This document shows positions 1-6,397 of a stretch of 10,263 bases of DNA, in pieces. Origin of the DNA: Aquificaceae bacterium (lineage in GTDB: Bacteria; Aquificota; Aquificia; Aquificales; Aquificaceae). The stretch lies in NCBI GenBank assembly GCA_025057245.1, contig JANWYC010000025.1, positions 1 to 10,263 of the forward strand. Reading direction: 5' to 3'. A program made the position numbers and the translations under genes. The notes under the pieces are model-generated. The model made no database searches. It was not told the DNA's origin and saw only the letters and a list, made by a program, of their open reading frames with translations. Position 1 is the first letter of the stretch. Each line of letters opens with the position of its first letter.

Positions 1-75
1 TTTGGATGCGCCGTGCTTTCTTGCTTGCTCCTCCACCAGTTCAATCAGGCTTTGGACAATGGAAAACTCGTGCAT
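1..75 (-). CDS. hypA: HypA, hydrogenase/urease nickel chaperone (N-terminal 25 codons only)
   Basis: This is the beginning of a gene that continues past the left edge. Reading down from position 75, the product starts MHEFSIVQSL and stays open for 25 codons to the edge. The MHE start is the hallmark of HypA. In that family the N-terminal amine and His2 help bind the Ni(II) that HypA passes, together with the GTPase HypB, to the large subunit of [NiFe]-hydrogenase in the cytoplasm. The zinc site, normally two CxxC pairs, would lie outside the window. The start codon shares one base with the hypE stop codon (TAATG), so translation is probably coupled. An AGGA sits about 9 nt upstream, inside hypE. 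HypA is short (about 110-120 aa), so most of the gene is missing here only because of the window edge. Identity is firm from the N-terminal pattern and its place after hypB and hypE. Confidence 0.93.
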   Translation of the reverse strand, partial: MHEFSIVQSLIELVEEQARKHGASK

Positions 76-1076
76 TAGCATATCCTGGGTAGGAGCTCTC
101 CCGCGGGTGGTTCTAACAGTCTCTCCACATGGTAAAGGGTTCTTAGCACCACCGTAGGTTTTCTATCCGCCCTGACTGCGTAAGCTATAATACCTGCTTC
201 CCTACCATTAGGGTGTGATTTAAGAACCTCCAGAGCTCTCTCCGCATCCTCAGCCCGCACGGATATAAGCACTCTGCCTTCACAGGCAAGATGGTAAGGC
301 TCAAGACCAAGAAACTCACATACTCCAAGCACCTCATCCCTTACGGGCACTCTCTCCTCCTCTACCAGAAAGGAAACGCCCGATGCGTAAGCCCACTCGT
401 AAAGCACTGCGGAAAGACCACCTCTGGTAGGGTCTCTAATGGCATGCACCTCTACACCGCTTCTGAGCAAGGTGTCCACCAGGTCCCATAAGGGTTGACA
501 GTCGCTACCAAAGTCTCCCTCAAACTCAAAGCCTTCTCTCTGAGCAAGCACGCACGCACCGTGGTCTCCCACGGGTCCAGATACTATTACCGCATCGCCT
601 TCTTCTATCCTCCTACAGGATAGACCGGGATAGACCACCTCACCTATGCCAGAAGCGACGATAAAAAGACCGTCCGCATGACCTGCTTGCACCACTTTCG
701 TATCACCCGCCACCACCATAACGCCCACCTCCTCAGCGGTCTTGGCTATACTCTCCACTATCCTCTCAAGGCTCTGGTAAGGGAAGCCCTCTTCTACGAT
801 AAAGGAAAGGGACATGTACAAGGGTTTTGCACCCATGACCGCCAAGTCGTTAACAGTGCCAGCTACCGCCAGCTTACCTATATCACCACCTTTGAAAAAT
901 ATAGGCTTTACGGTAAAGGCATCCGTGGTAAAGGCAATCCTTGAAGGTGCGGGTAACAGAGCGGAGTCTTCGAGAGATGCAAGCACCGGGTTGTTAAAGT
1001 GTTTGAGAAAGAGTTCTTTTATTAGACTCCAAGTCTCTTCGCCACCACCACCCTCAGAGAGCTTTATCCTCCTCAT
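75..1076 (-). CDS. hypE: HypE, carbamoyl dehydratase of [NiFe]-hydrogenase maturation
   Basis: HypE takes a carbamoyl group from HypF onto its C-terminal cysteine and dehydrates it with ATP to a thiocyanate, the source of the cyanide ligands of the hydrogenase iron. The 333-aa product has the usual family length and ends in PRIC, so the essential terminal Cys333 is present. The N-terminal half is a PurM/ThiL-like ATP-binding domain. It carries the TTDAFTVKP segment, the GGDIGKLAV-GTVNDLAVMGAKP block and the VVAGDTKVV block, all typical of HypE. The C-terminal half (about residues 165-333) is the second PurM-like lobe, with the DPTRGGLSAVLYE signature. The N-terminal glycine motif reads SEGGGGEE instead of the more common HGSGG, a mild variation. 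The gene starts inside the hypB stop (ATGA, 4-nt overlap) and its stop touches the hypA start, so it sits within a hypBEA operon. No promoter of its own is visible. Confidence 0.97.
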   Translation of the reverse strand: MRRIKLSEGGGGEETWSLIKELFLKHFNNPVLASLEDSALLPAPSRIAFTTDAFTVKPIFFKGGDIGKLAVAGTVNDLAVMGAKPLYMSLSFIVEEGFPYQSLERIVESIAKTAEEVGVMVVAGDTKVVQAGHADGLFIVASGIGEVVYPGLSCRRIEEGDAVIVSGPVGDHGACVLAQREGFEFEGDFGSDCQPLWDLVDTLLRSGVEVHAIRDPTRGGLSAVLYEWAYASGVSFLVEEERVPVRDEVLGVCEFLGLEPYHLACEGRVLISVRAEDAERALEVLKSHPNGREAGIIAYAVRADRKPTVVLRTLYHVERLLEPPAGELLPRIC

Positions 1077-1778
1077 ACAAGGCTCTTCCTAAAGGCTCCC
1101 ACCTTAAACCTTATGTATTCAGCCCAATCCTCAAGCCCTTCCCCAGTTTTTACAGACAGCTTTATCACATCTATAGAAGGGTTTACCTTCCTTGCGGACT
1201 TGACCGCCCTTTCCACGCTAAAGTCTGTGTAAGGTAGCATGTCAGTTTTGGTAATCACCATCAGATGAGCCTTTCTAAACATAACGGGATACTTTTCAGG
1301 TTTGTCATCGCCCTCTACCACAGAGAGCAAAACCACGTTCAGGTGCGCACCCACGTCATAACTGGCAGGACACACCAAGTTTCCCACGTTCTCTATAAAC
1401 ACCACATCCAACTCTTCAAGCGGTAGTTCATGAAGTCCGTGATGCACCATAAAGGCATCCAAATGACAGGCAGAGCCAGTGGTTATCTGCACCGCGGGCA
1501 CACCCTTCGCCCTTATCCTCTCCGCATCTCTACTGGTCTCAAGGTCACCTTCGATGACACCCAGCCTTAGGTCTGTTAGCAGTTCGGCGGTCTTTTCCAG
1601 AAGGGACGTCTTACCTGCGCCCGGTGATGACATAAGATTTATTGCAAGTATGCCATGCTCTTGAAAGTGCTCTCTGTTTTCATCTGCTTGAAGGTCATTT
1701 TTCTCAAGAACATTCTTATTCCACCTGAGCCTGCACATTGGTTTTATGTCCTGTGGAGCATCCACATTCCTGACACAT
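1073..1778 (-). CDS. hypB: HypB, nickel-delivery GTPase, with an apparent frameshift after codon 20
   Basis: HypB is the GTPase that loads nickel with HypA. The body is intact and in one frame from about position 1717 to 1073: a P-loop SPGAGKTS, the metal-binding CH pair in GSACHLDA, the third ligand Cys in GNLVCPAS, and a TKTD guanine-specificity motif. The natural start, however, is ATG at 1778. It sits 5 nt from a perfect AAGGAGG and encodes MCQECGC, the CxxCGC high-affinity nickel motif of many HypB proteins. That frame meets TAA at 1718-1716, while the GTPase body is read one base further on. Removing one base near 1716-1721 would give a continuous protein of about 234 aa, a normal HypB length. 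Within the body frame the only upstream starts are GTG at 1828 and ATG at 1738. Neither has a ribosome site, and both would give a wrong N-terminus. This may be a sequencing error, a real mutation or, less likely, recoding. The gene lies 73 nt after proS. Confidence 0.9.
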
Positions 1779-1783
1779 TTTAG

Positions 1784-1790
1784 CCTCCTT
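1784..1790 (-). promoter_or_regulatory. Perfect Shine-Dalgarno site that fixes the hypB start
   Basis: The minus strand reads AAGGAGG, fully complementary to the 3' end of 16S rRNA, 5 nt before ATG at 1778. It places the start at the MCQECGC frame and not at the longer GTG-initiated frame from 1828. It is the best ribosome site in the left block and is the main reason to regard the downstream frame change as a disruption of one gene. Confidence 0.85.
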
Positions 1791-1851
1791 AAAGCTATAT
1801 CTAATAAAAGATATGAATAGAAGTCCACCCAGTCAGGCTTCTCGCTAAATT

Positions 1852-3564
1852 TTACCTTTTGTCCTCTTCCAAGTAGGCTTTTACCTTACTGATTGCGGTT
1901 TCTATTTCCACATCTTCTCGCTCGCCAGTGTGCCTGTTTTGAAGCTCTACCTTACCCTCCTTTACCTTCTTGCCTACTACAAGTCTGTACGGAAAACCAC
2001 AAAGGTCCGCATCCGCAAACTTAAAGCCAGGGCTTTCGTCCCTATCATCGTATATGGTTTCCACCCCCATCTCCTCCGCGGTCAGACACAGCATCTCCGC
2101 CACTTCCCTTTGCGGTTGGTCTGAAGTGTTAACGCATATGATGTCCAGTTCAAAGGGTGCTACCGTAGCTGGCCACTTTATACCCTTTTGGTCGTGATAC
2201 TGCTCAACTATGGCGGACATACACCGAGAAATGCCTATGCCGTAGCAACCCATAATAATGGGCTTTTCCTGACCCTGCGGGTCTGTGTAGTAGGCTCTCA
2301 TAGGCTCTGAATACCTCGTGCCAAGTAGGAATATATGACCAAGCTCAAGACCCCTGCTGGTTTTCAGAGCTGAACCACACTTAGGGCACGGGTCTGAGTC
2401 TTCCACCTGACACACATCCACAAACTCACCGTATTTAAAATCCCTGCCCGGGTTTGCGTTCACGTAGTGATGGTTTGGTTTGTTAAAGGCTATGACTGCG
2501 TTCTTAAGACCGTAAGTAGAGTTATCCCAGTAAACTCTCACAGACGATGGCAGGTTAAAGGGACCTATAAAGCCCTTCTCGGTTTTGAGAAGCTCCCTAA
2601 CCTCTTGGTCTTCCGCAAGCCTAAAGTTCTCGGTGCCAAGTATTGCTTCCACTTTGTTCTCGTCTATGCTTCTGTCCCCCCTTATGAGAAACATAACAGG
2701 CTCTGAACCGTTAACCATGTACAGAACAGCCTTTATTATTCTCCTCGGTGGCACTCCCAAGAAAGAAGAGAGCTTTTCTATAGTGTCCGTGCCCGGTGTT
2801 TCTACTACCTGAAGGCTCTTCCAATCTTCCTGTTCCTCTTCAGGCTTTGGAAGTTGGACCACCTCTGCATTTCCTGCGTAACCGCATTTTTCACAGTAGG
2901 CAACTTTAGCCTCTCCGTATTCGGTAAGAACCACAAATTCGTGAGAGCTTATACCCCCTATGGCTCCCACGCTTGCCTCCACCATTAAACACTTAAGCCT
3001 TAGCTTTTTAAATATCCTATCGTAGGCAAACTTCATACTCTCGTAAGAGAACATGGCGGAGAATTCATCCGCATCAAAGGAGTAGGCGTCTTTCATCAAA
3101 AACTCCCTTCCCCTTATAAGACCAAAGCGCGGTCTTTTCTCGTCCCTAAACTTTACCTGTATCTGATACAGCATTAAGGGAAGCTGACGGTAAGAGTTTA
3201 CGAAGGACCTAACCAAGTCTGTTATCTCCTCCTCGTGAGTAGGTCCAAGGCAGTAATCCCTTCCGTTTCTGTCTTTGAGCGTGAAAAGCTCTCTACCGTA
3301 AAGTTTCCACCTTCCGGTTTCCTTCCACAGCTCCGCAGGGTTAAGCACTGTGAGAAGAACCTCTTGAGCTCCGCTCCTATCCATCTCTTTACGAACTATG
3401 CTTTCTATCTTTCTAAGGACCCTCACTCCGGGTGGCGTTAGCTGGTAAACGCCTGCGGAGACCTGTCTTATAAAGCCTGCCTTTAGTAGGAGTTTGTGAG
3501 AAGGTGCCTCCGCATCCGCCGGGTCTTCTTTAGAAGTGTGCCAGAAATACCTACTCCATCGCAT
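1852..3564 (-). CDS. proS: Prolyl-tRNA synthetase, bacterial type with editing insertion
   Basis: This class II synthetase charges tRNA-Pro with proline in the cytoplasm. From ATG 3564 the product is 570 aa, the normal size of the bacterial type. Visible parts are the motif 1 region (GVYQLTPPG, about residues 38-46), the TxE loop (GPTHEE, 107-112), motif 2 (RDEKRPRFGLIRGREF, 140-155) and motif 3 (GIGISR, 442-447). Between two cysteine pairs (C224/C227 and C393/C396) lies the YbaK-like INS domain that edits mischarged alanyl-tRNA-Pro. It shows a conserved Lys in RIIKAV, GFIGPF and HHYVNAN. The last 100 residues form the anticodon-binding domain. An upstream in-frame TTG at 3582 would add six residues but overlaps the likely -10 box. 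ATG 3564 matches the usual MRWSRYF-type N-terminus. No Shine-Dalgarno precedes it and the transcript may be nearly leaderless. The gene heads the run into hypB, E and A. Confidence 0.97.
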   Translation of the reverse strand: MRWSRYFWHTSKEDPADAEAPSHKLLLKAGFIRQVSAGVYQLTPPGVRVLRKIESIVRKEMDRSGAQEVLLTVLNPAELWKETGRWKLYGRELFTLKDRNGRDYCLGPTHEEEITDLVRSFVNSYRQLPLMLYQIQVKFRDEKRPRFGLIRGREFLMKDAYSFDADEFSAMFSYESMKFAYDRIFKKLRLKCLMVEASVGAIGGISSHEFVVLTEYGEAKVAYCEKCGYAGNAEVVQLPKPEEEQEDWKSLQVVETPGTDTIEKLSSFLGVPPRRIIKAVLYMVNGSEPVMFLIRGDRSIDENKVEAILGTENFRLAEDQEVRELLKTEKGFIGPFNLPSSVRVYWDNSTYGLKNAVIAFNKPNHHYVNANPGRDFKYGEFVDVCQVEDSDPCPKCGSALKTSRGLELGHIFLLGTRYSEPMRAYYTDPQGQEKPIIMGCYGIGISRCMSAIVEQYHDQKGIKWPATVAPFELDIICVNTSDQPQREVAEMLCLTAEEMGVETIYDDRDESPGFKFADADLCGFPYRLVVGKKVKEGKVELQNRHTGEREDVEIETAISKVKAYLEEDKR

Positions 3565-3573
3565 AGGTTTTAT

Positions 3574-3602
3574 AGTATACAACAGAGGCTAAGGATGTTC
3601 CA
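3574..3602 (-). promoter_or_regulatory. Probable proS promoter with TATACT -10 box
   Basis: On the minus strand a TATACT box (3579-3574) lies 9 nt before the proS ATG. The -35 region, 17 nt upstream at 3602-3597, reads TGGAAC and matches the sigma-70 consensus poorly (3 of 6). A start about 7 nt below the -10 box would leave only 2-4 nt of leader, which fits the lack of a ribosome site. The wider string GTATACTATA resembles the hemL promoter region. Confidence 0.45.
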
Positions 3603-3610
3603 CCATAAAC

Positions 3611-3621
3611 ACGGTAACCGT
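3611..3621. promoter_or_regulatory. 11-bp palindrome ACGGTAACCGT in the divergent intergenic region
   Basis: ACGGT and ACCGT form a perfect inverted repeat around one central A. It lies about 10 bp upstream of the weak proS -35 region and about 75 bp before the divergent helical-protein gene. A bound dimeric regulator could affect both, but no function is shown. The ACCGTT half also appears inside the AGCTTTTTACCG repeats further right. It may be chance. Confidence 0.3.
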
Positions 3622-3697
3622 TTGGGATTTTAGTAAGTTTCTCTGGGTTAAGAGTTTATGCTTGAGTTTAAGGGGATTTTAGCAAGGAGTGGAGAGT

Positions 3698-4249
3698 TTG
3701 CGTGAGGATATTAAAATACTATCCATGGATAAGTCAAGTCTTTGGGAAGAGGCTTTAGTGGAAGAGGTGGTGTATCTAATAGCCCACCTTGCTCATGCGG
3801 AGCAACATCTTATGGAGTTGGAAGGTGAAACGAGGATGGAAGAGTTGGTTCTATACATAGATGAACTAAGAAACAGAAGAAAAGTTGTGGGCGATTTGCT
3901 TTTCTCCGTTCTGGAGATATCCAAAGAAAGCGGTGGAGAGTTTAGAAGTAAGGTGGAAAGCCTTTGGTGCGCTCTTAAGCATCTTTCTATGGCTATGGTT
4001 CACTGTGATGAGTCTGCGGAGAAGGTTATAAGAAGGATGGACTGTGCCCTGTCTCAGGGAAGGGAAGAGGAGGCAAAAAAGCTCAGGGAAAAGTTAAAAG
4101 AACTATACGACCTGAGACAATCTTTAAGAAATTCAATAAGAGACCTGCTTTTTGAGGTTTCTAAGAAGCTAACAAAGGCGGTGTCAAGTAGGTGTAGAGA
4201 AGACTTGTGCATTGCGGAAGGTGAGAAAGATGCCATACAAAGACCTTAG
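3698..4249 (+). CDS. Unrecognised helical protein coupled to ubiD
   Basis: I do not recognise this family. Read from TTG 3698, the product is 183 aa and has no signal peptide or membrane segment. It is almost entirely charged amphipathic helix, with coiled-coil-like stretches at about residues 108-155. Two helices are rich in possible metal ligands: one with AHLAHAEQHLMELE (H30, H33, E35, H37, E40) and one with KHLSMAMVHCDE (H95, H102, C103, D104). The C-terminus has two further Cys. A helical-bundle protein, perhaps metal-binding, is a guess from this pattern only. TTG 3698 is chosen because AAGGAG at 3684-3689 lies 8 nt before it. The longer GTG at 3689 overlaps that site, and ATG 3725 would drop nine residues. 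The gene overlaps ubiD by 20 nt, so the two are probably co-translated. It is divergent from proS. Confidence 0.8.
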   Translation: MREDIKILSMDKSSLWEEALVEEVVYLIAHLAHAEQHLMELEGETRMEELVLYIDELRNRRKVVGDLLFSVLEISKESGGEFRSKVESLWCALKHLSMAMVHCDESAEKVIRRMDCALSQGREEEAKKLREKLKELYDLRQSLRNSIRDLLFEVSKKLTKAVSSRCREDLCIAEGEKDAIQRP

Positions 4250-5684
4250 AGATTTTATAAAGAGGCTGGAAAAAGAAGGAGAAATTCTAAGGATAAAAGA
4301 AACCCTATCGCCCATTCTTGAGATAACTGAGGTTACAGACAGGGTTTGCAAAATGCCGGGAGGCGGTAAAGCCTTACTTTTTGAAAGCGTCAAAGACTAC
4401 TCAGTGCCAGTCCTCACAAACCTTTTAGGTTCTGAAAGGAGAATAAAACTCGCACTGGGATACGAAAGGCTTGAAGACATAGGGTGGAAGCTGTACAAAA
4501 TACTTAGACCGGAGATACCCCACACTTTTTTAGACAAACTCAAAAGACTACCCGAACTTAAAAAGTTAAACGATGCACTTCCAAAGGTGGTAAGGGACGG
4601 TTCTGTAAAAGAAAGGGTAAAGAAGGAAAAACTTGACATTCTTGAGTTTCCCGTATTACACTGCTGGCCCGAGGACGGTGGAAGATACATAACCTTTGGA
4701 CAAACCATAACAAAAGACCCAGAGAGTGGCATAAGGAATGTGGGTTTGTATCGCATTCAAGTTCTGTCCCCTACGGAGCTCGCCCTTCACTGGCAGATAC
4801 ATAAAGACGGAAATCATCATTACTGGAAGGCTAAAAGGCTTGGAAAGAAACTGGATGTGGCAATAGCTATAGGCGGAGACCCAGTTCTTTCTTACGTAGC
4901 ATCCGCACCCTTGCCACCAGAGGTGGACGAATACCTTTTTGCTGGTCTTATAAGGGAAGAGGGTGTGGAGCTGGTAAAAGGTCTAACGGTAGACTTAGAG
5001 TACCCTGCACACAGTGAGATAGTTATAGAAGGCTACGTAGACCCTTCTGAGCCTCTCGTGGACGAGGGACCCTTTGGAGACCACACAGGTTTCTACACGC
5101 CAGTGGATAAGTATCCAAAGATGCACATAACCGCAATTTTACACCGTCAAGACCCCATATACCTGACTACCATAGTAGGTAAGCCACCTCAAGAGGACAA
5201 ATACATAGGCTGGGCTACGGAGAGAATATTCTTACCGCTGATAAAGTTTAACCTTCCAGAGATAGTGGACTACCACCTGCCTGCGGAAGGTTGTTTTCAT
5301 AACTTTTGCTTTGTTTCTATAAAGAAACGCTATCCGGGTCATGCCTTTAAGGTAGCCTATGCCCTTCTCGGTCTTGGTCTTATGTCTCTAACAAAGCACA
5401 TAGTGGTTTTTGACGAGGACATAAACGTGCATGACTTCGGTCAGGTCCTCTGGGCATGGGGTAACAACGTAGACCCTGTTAGAGACGTGCTGGTCTTAAA
5501 GGGTCCTATAGATGTGCTTGACCACTCCACAAACCATGTAGGCTACGGAGGAAAGCTAATAGTGGATGCCACCACCAAGTGGAAACAAGAAGGATACACA
5601 AGAGACTGGCCCAAGGTTATTGAAATGTCACCAGAAGTAAAGAAGAGAATAGACGCTATATGGGAGAAATTGGGCATAAAGTAG
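4230..5684 (+). CDS. ubiD: UbiD-family prenyl-FMN-dependent decarboxylase
   Basis: UbiD enzymes use prenylated FMN, made by UbiX, to decarboxylate unsaturated or aromatic acids. The usual substrate is the 4-hydroxybenzoate-type precursor in quinone synthesis. The 484-aa product has the family length. Visible features are the N-terminal MPYKDLRDFIKRLEKEGE block, the cofactor/metal region around RNVGLYRIQV (N170, R175) and HWQIHKDGNHH, and the catalytic EGPFGDHTGFYTP segment (E279, D284, H285). The C-terminal WGNNVDP and DHSTNH region is also typical. ATG 4230 is preferred over the upstream in-frame TTG 4212 because AAGGTGA ends 5 nt before it and because homologues begin with MPYKDL-like sequence. 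Aquificales make menaquinone derivatives through the futalosine route, where a UbiD homologue (MqnL) acts, so this could be mqnL. That choice is inference, since no ubiX or mqn gene is in view. The start overlaps the preceding helical-protein gene by 20 nt. Confidence 0.95.
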   Translation: MPYKDLRDFIKRLEKEGEILRIKETLSPILEITEVTDRVCKMPGGGKALLFESVKDYSVPVLTNLLGSERRIKLALGYERLEDIGWKLYKILRPEIPHTFLDKLKRLPELKKLNDALPKVVRDGSVKERVKKEKLDILEFPVLHCWPEDGGRYITFGQTITKDPESGIRNVGLYRIQVLSPTELALHWQIHKDGNHHYWKAKRLGKKLDVAIAIGGDPVLSYVASAPLPPEVDEYLFAGLIREEGVELVKGLTVDLEYPAHSEIVIEGYVDPSEPLVDEGPFGDHTGFYTPVDKYPKMHITAILHRQDPIYLTTIVGKPPQEDKYIGWATERIFLPLIKFNLPEIVDYHLPAEGCFHNFCFVSIKKRYPGHAFKVAYALLGLGLMSLTKHIVVFDEDINVHDFGQVLWAWGNNVDPVRDVLVLKGPIDVLDHSTNHVGYGGKLIVDATTKWKQEGYTRDWPKVIEMSPEVKKRIDAIWEKLGIK

Positions 5685-5694
5685 CTTTTTACCG
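5683..5694 (+). repeat. AGCTTTTTACCG repeat, copy 1, overlapping the ubiD stop
   Basis: The 12-base string is identical to the copy at 5798. Its first two bases are the last two of the ubiD TAG stop. A third copy, one T shorter, lies upstream of hemL at 10089. Confidence 0.45.
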
Positions 5695-5769
5695 CTTTCC
5701 AAGAACTTGTAGAATACAGACGAGACGCCTGATTACAAATGGCTTATGTAGTTTAAAATCACTCTCTGA

Positions 5770-5786
5770 GTGCTTTGTCTAAAAAA
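5770..5786 (+). repeat. 17-base repeat GTGCTTTGTCTAAAAAA, copy 1
   Basis: Identical to positions 10122-10138, 4.35 kb away. Both copies contain the TGTCTAA core and lie in noncoding sequence close to an AGCTTTTTACCG-type element. In this copy that element follows 11 bases later (5798). In the other copy it precedes. Confidence 0.55.
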
Positions 5787-5797
5787 CTTTCTTCAGC

Positions 5798-5811
5798 AGC
5801 TTTTTACCGTT
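5798..5811 (+). repeat. AGCTTTTTACCGTT repeat, copy 2
   Basis: Matches copy 1 over 12 bases and the copy at 10089 over 13 of 14, with one T missing there. It is followed by TAACCTAACC, a short direct repeat. Confidence 0.45.
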
Positions 5812-5926
5812 AACCTAACCACACGAGAATCGTTAAAACTCTTGCGAATCAGGGATGAGAGATTTATTAAACAGTTGTATATTAGGCAAAATCTGATGTT
5901 CAACCCCTTCGCAGTTTGAGCTGTTT

Positions 5927-5933
5927 TGTCTAA
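5927..5933 (+). repeat. TGTCTAA motif, interior copy
   Basis: Reads TTTTGTCTAATATCTAAT, so a second TCTAAT follows at once. It belongs to the set at 5776, 6096, 6240, 6255 and 10128. Confidence 0.35.
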
Positions 5934-5999
5934 TATCTAATCGTCTATTGGTCGTCTCAGCTTTATTTATGACTCTCTACAAAGGTAAGCTCAAATCGT

Positions 6000-6034
6000 G
6001 AAATGCTTGAATATCAGGCTTCAAAGAGCATTTC
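6000..6034. repeat. Nested inverted repeat (hairpin)
   Basis: GAAATGC (6000-6006) pairs with GCATTTC (6028-6034). TTGAA (6007-6011) pairs with TTCAA (6020-6024) around an 8-base loop, leaving AGA as a one-sided bulge. An outer CTCAAA/TTTGAG pair (5990-5995 and 6048-6053) could enclose it. There is no T-run after it, so it is not a standard terminator. As RNA it could be a small structured element; as DNA, a binding site. Confidence 0.4.
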
Positions 6035-6095
6035 CGGACAAAGCAAGTTTGAGTCTTGGTTTATAAAACACTCGTGAGTTAAAAAAAGGATGCTG

Positions 6096-6102
6096 TGTCT
6101 AA
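6096..6102 (+). repeat. TGTCTAA motif, interior copy
   Basis: Context is GTGTCTAATA, the same ten bases as at 6239, with a purine-rich AAAAAAAGG run just upstream. Confidence 0.35.
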
Positions 6103-6239
6103 TACATGGTAGCTTAACAAGTCCCCTACCTTTGGCTTATGAGGGTTTTAATAAACTTTTATAAAATCAGACCCGAATTTTGAAGTAGCCAGACATTAAG
6201 CTTCAGGGAACGCTTTTGGATGTGGAGAGCTTACTTGTG

Positions 6240-6261
6240 TGTCTAATATATAACTGTCTAA
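6240..6261 (+). repeat. Paired TGTCTAA motifs, 15 bp apart
   Basis: TGTCTAATA occurs at 6240 and again at 6255 with identical orientation, separated by TATAAC. Spacing of 15 bp is about one and a half helical turns. This is the densest point of the motif family and lies 130-150 bp upstream of the rpoZ promoter. Confidence 0.4.
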
Positions 6262-6391
6262 TAAAATAAAATTCTCACCTCGCACTTCCCATCCACTAAA
6301 GTTACAGCCTTGCGATTGAGTGCTAATAGCTCAGTCAACAACACGCTTAACGGTGTCTTTTTATCTTGCCCCCACTTCTCTCCGTTTATTA

Positions 6392-6397
6392 TATAAT
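6392..6397 (+). promoter_or_regulatory. Probable rpoZ -10 box TATAAT
   Basis: A consensus TATAAT lies 36 nt before the rpoZ ATG, which leaves a leader of about 30 nt that includes the ribosome site. The -35 is unclear: the best candidate, TTGCCC at 6366-6371, is 20 nt away, or 17 nt from an overlapping TTATAT. The sequence TTATATAAT is nearly symmetrical, so minus-strand initiation is also possible. Confidence 0.5.

Noticed and set aside
291-1092. Plus-strand open frames inside hypE
   Set aside because: They lie antisense to a well-conserved gene, have no ribosome sites and encode low-information peptides.
1738-1828. Longer hypB frame from GTG 1828 or ATG 1738 as the true start
   Set aside because: Neither has a ribosome site, and the encoded N-terminus is unlike HypB, whereas ATG 1778 has a perfect Shine-Dalgarno and CxxCGC.
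3658-3705. 15-codon leader peptide before the helical-protein gene (MLEFKGIL...)
   Set aside because: No ribosome site of note and no attenuator-like stems or codon bias. The stop overlap with TTG 3698 is probably chance.
6335-6363. Rho-independent terminator (ACAC...GTGT then TTTTT) before the rpoZ promoter
   Set aside because: Only four base pairs can form and the stem has no G/C-rich core. The T-run alone is not enough.
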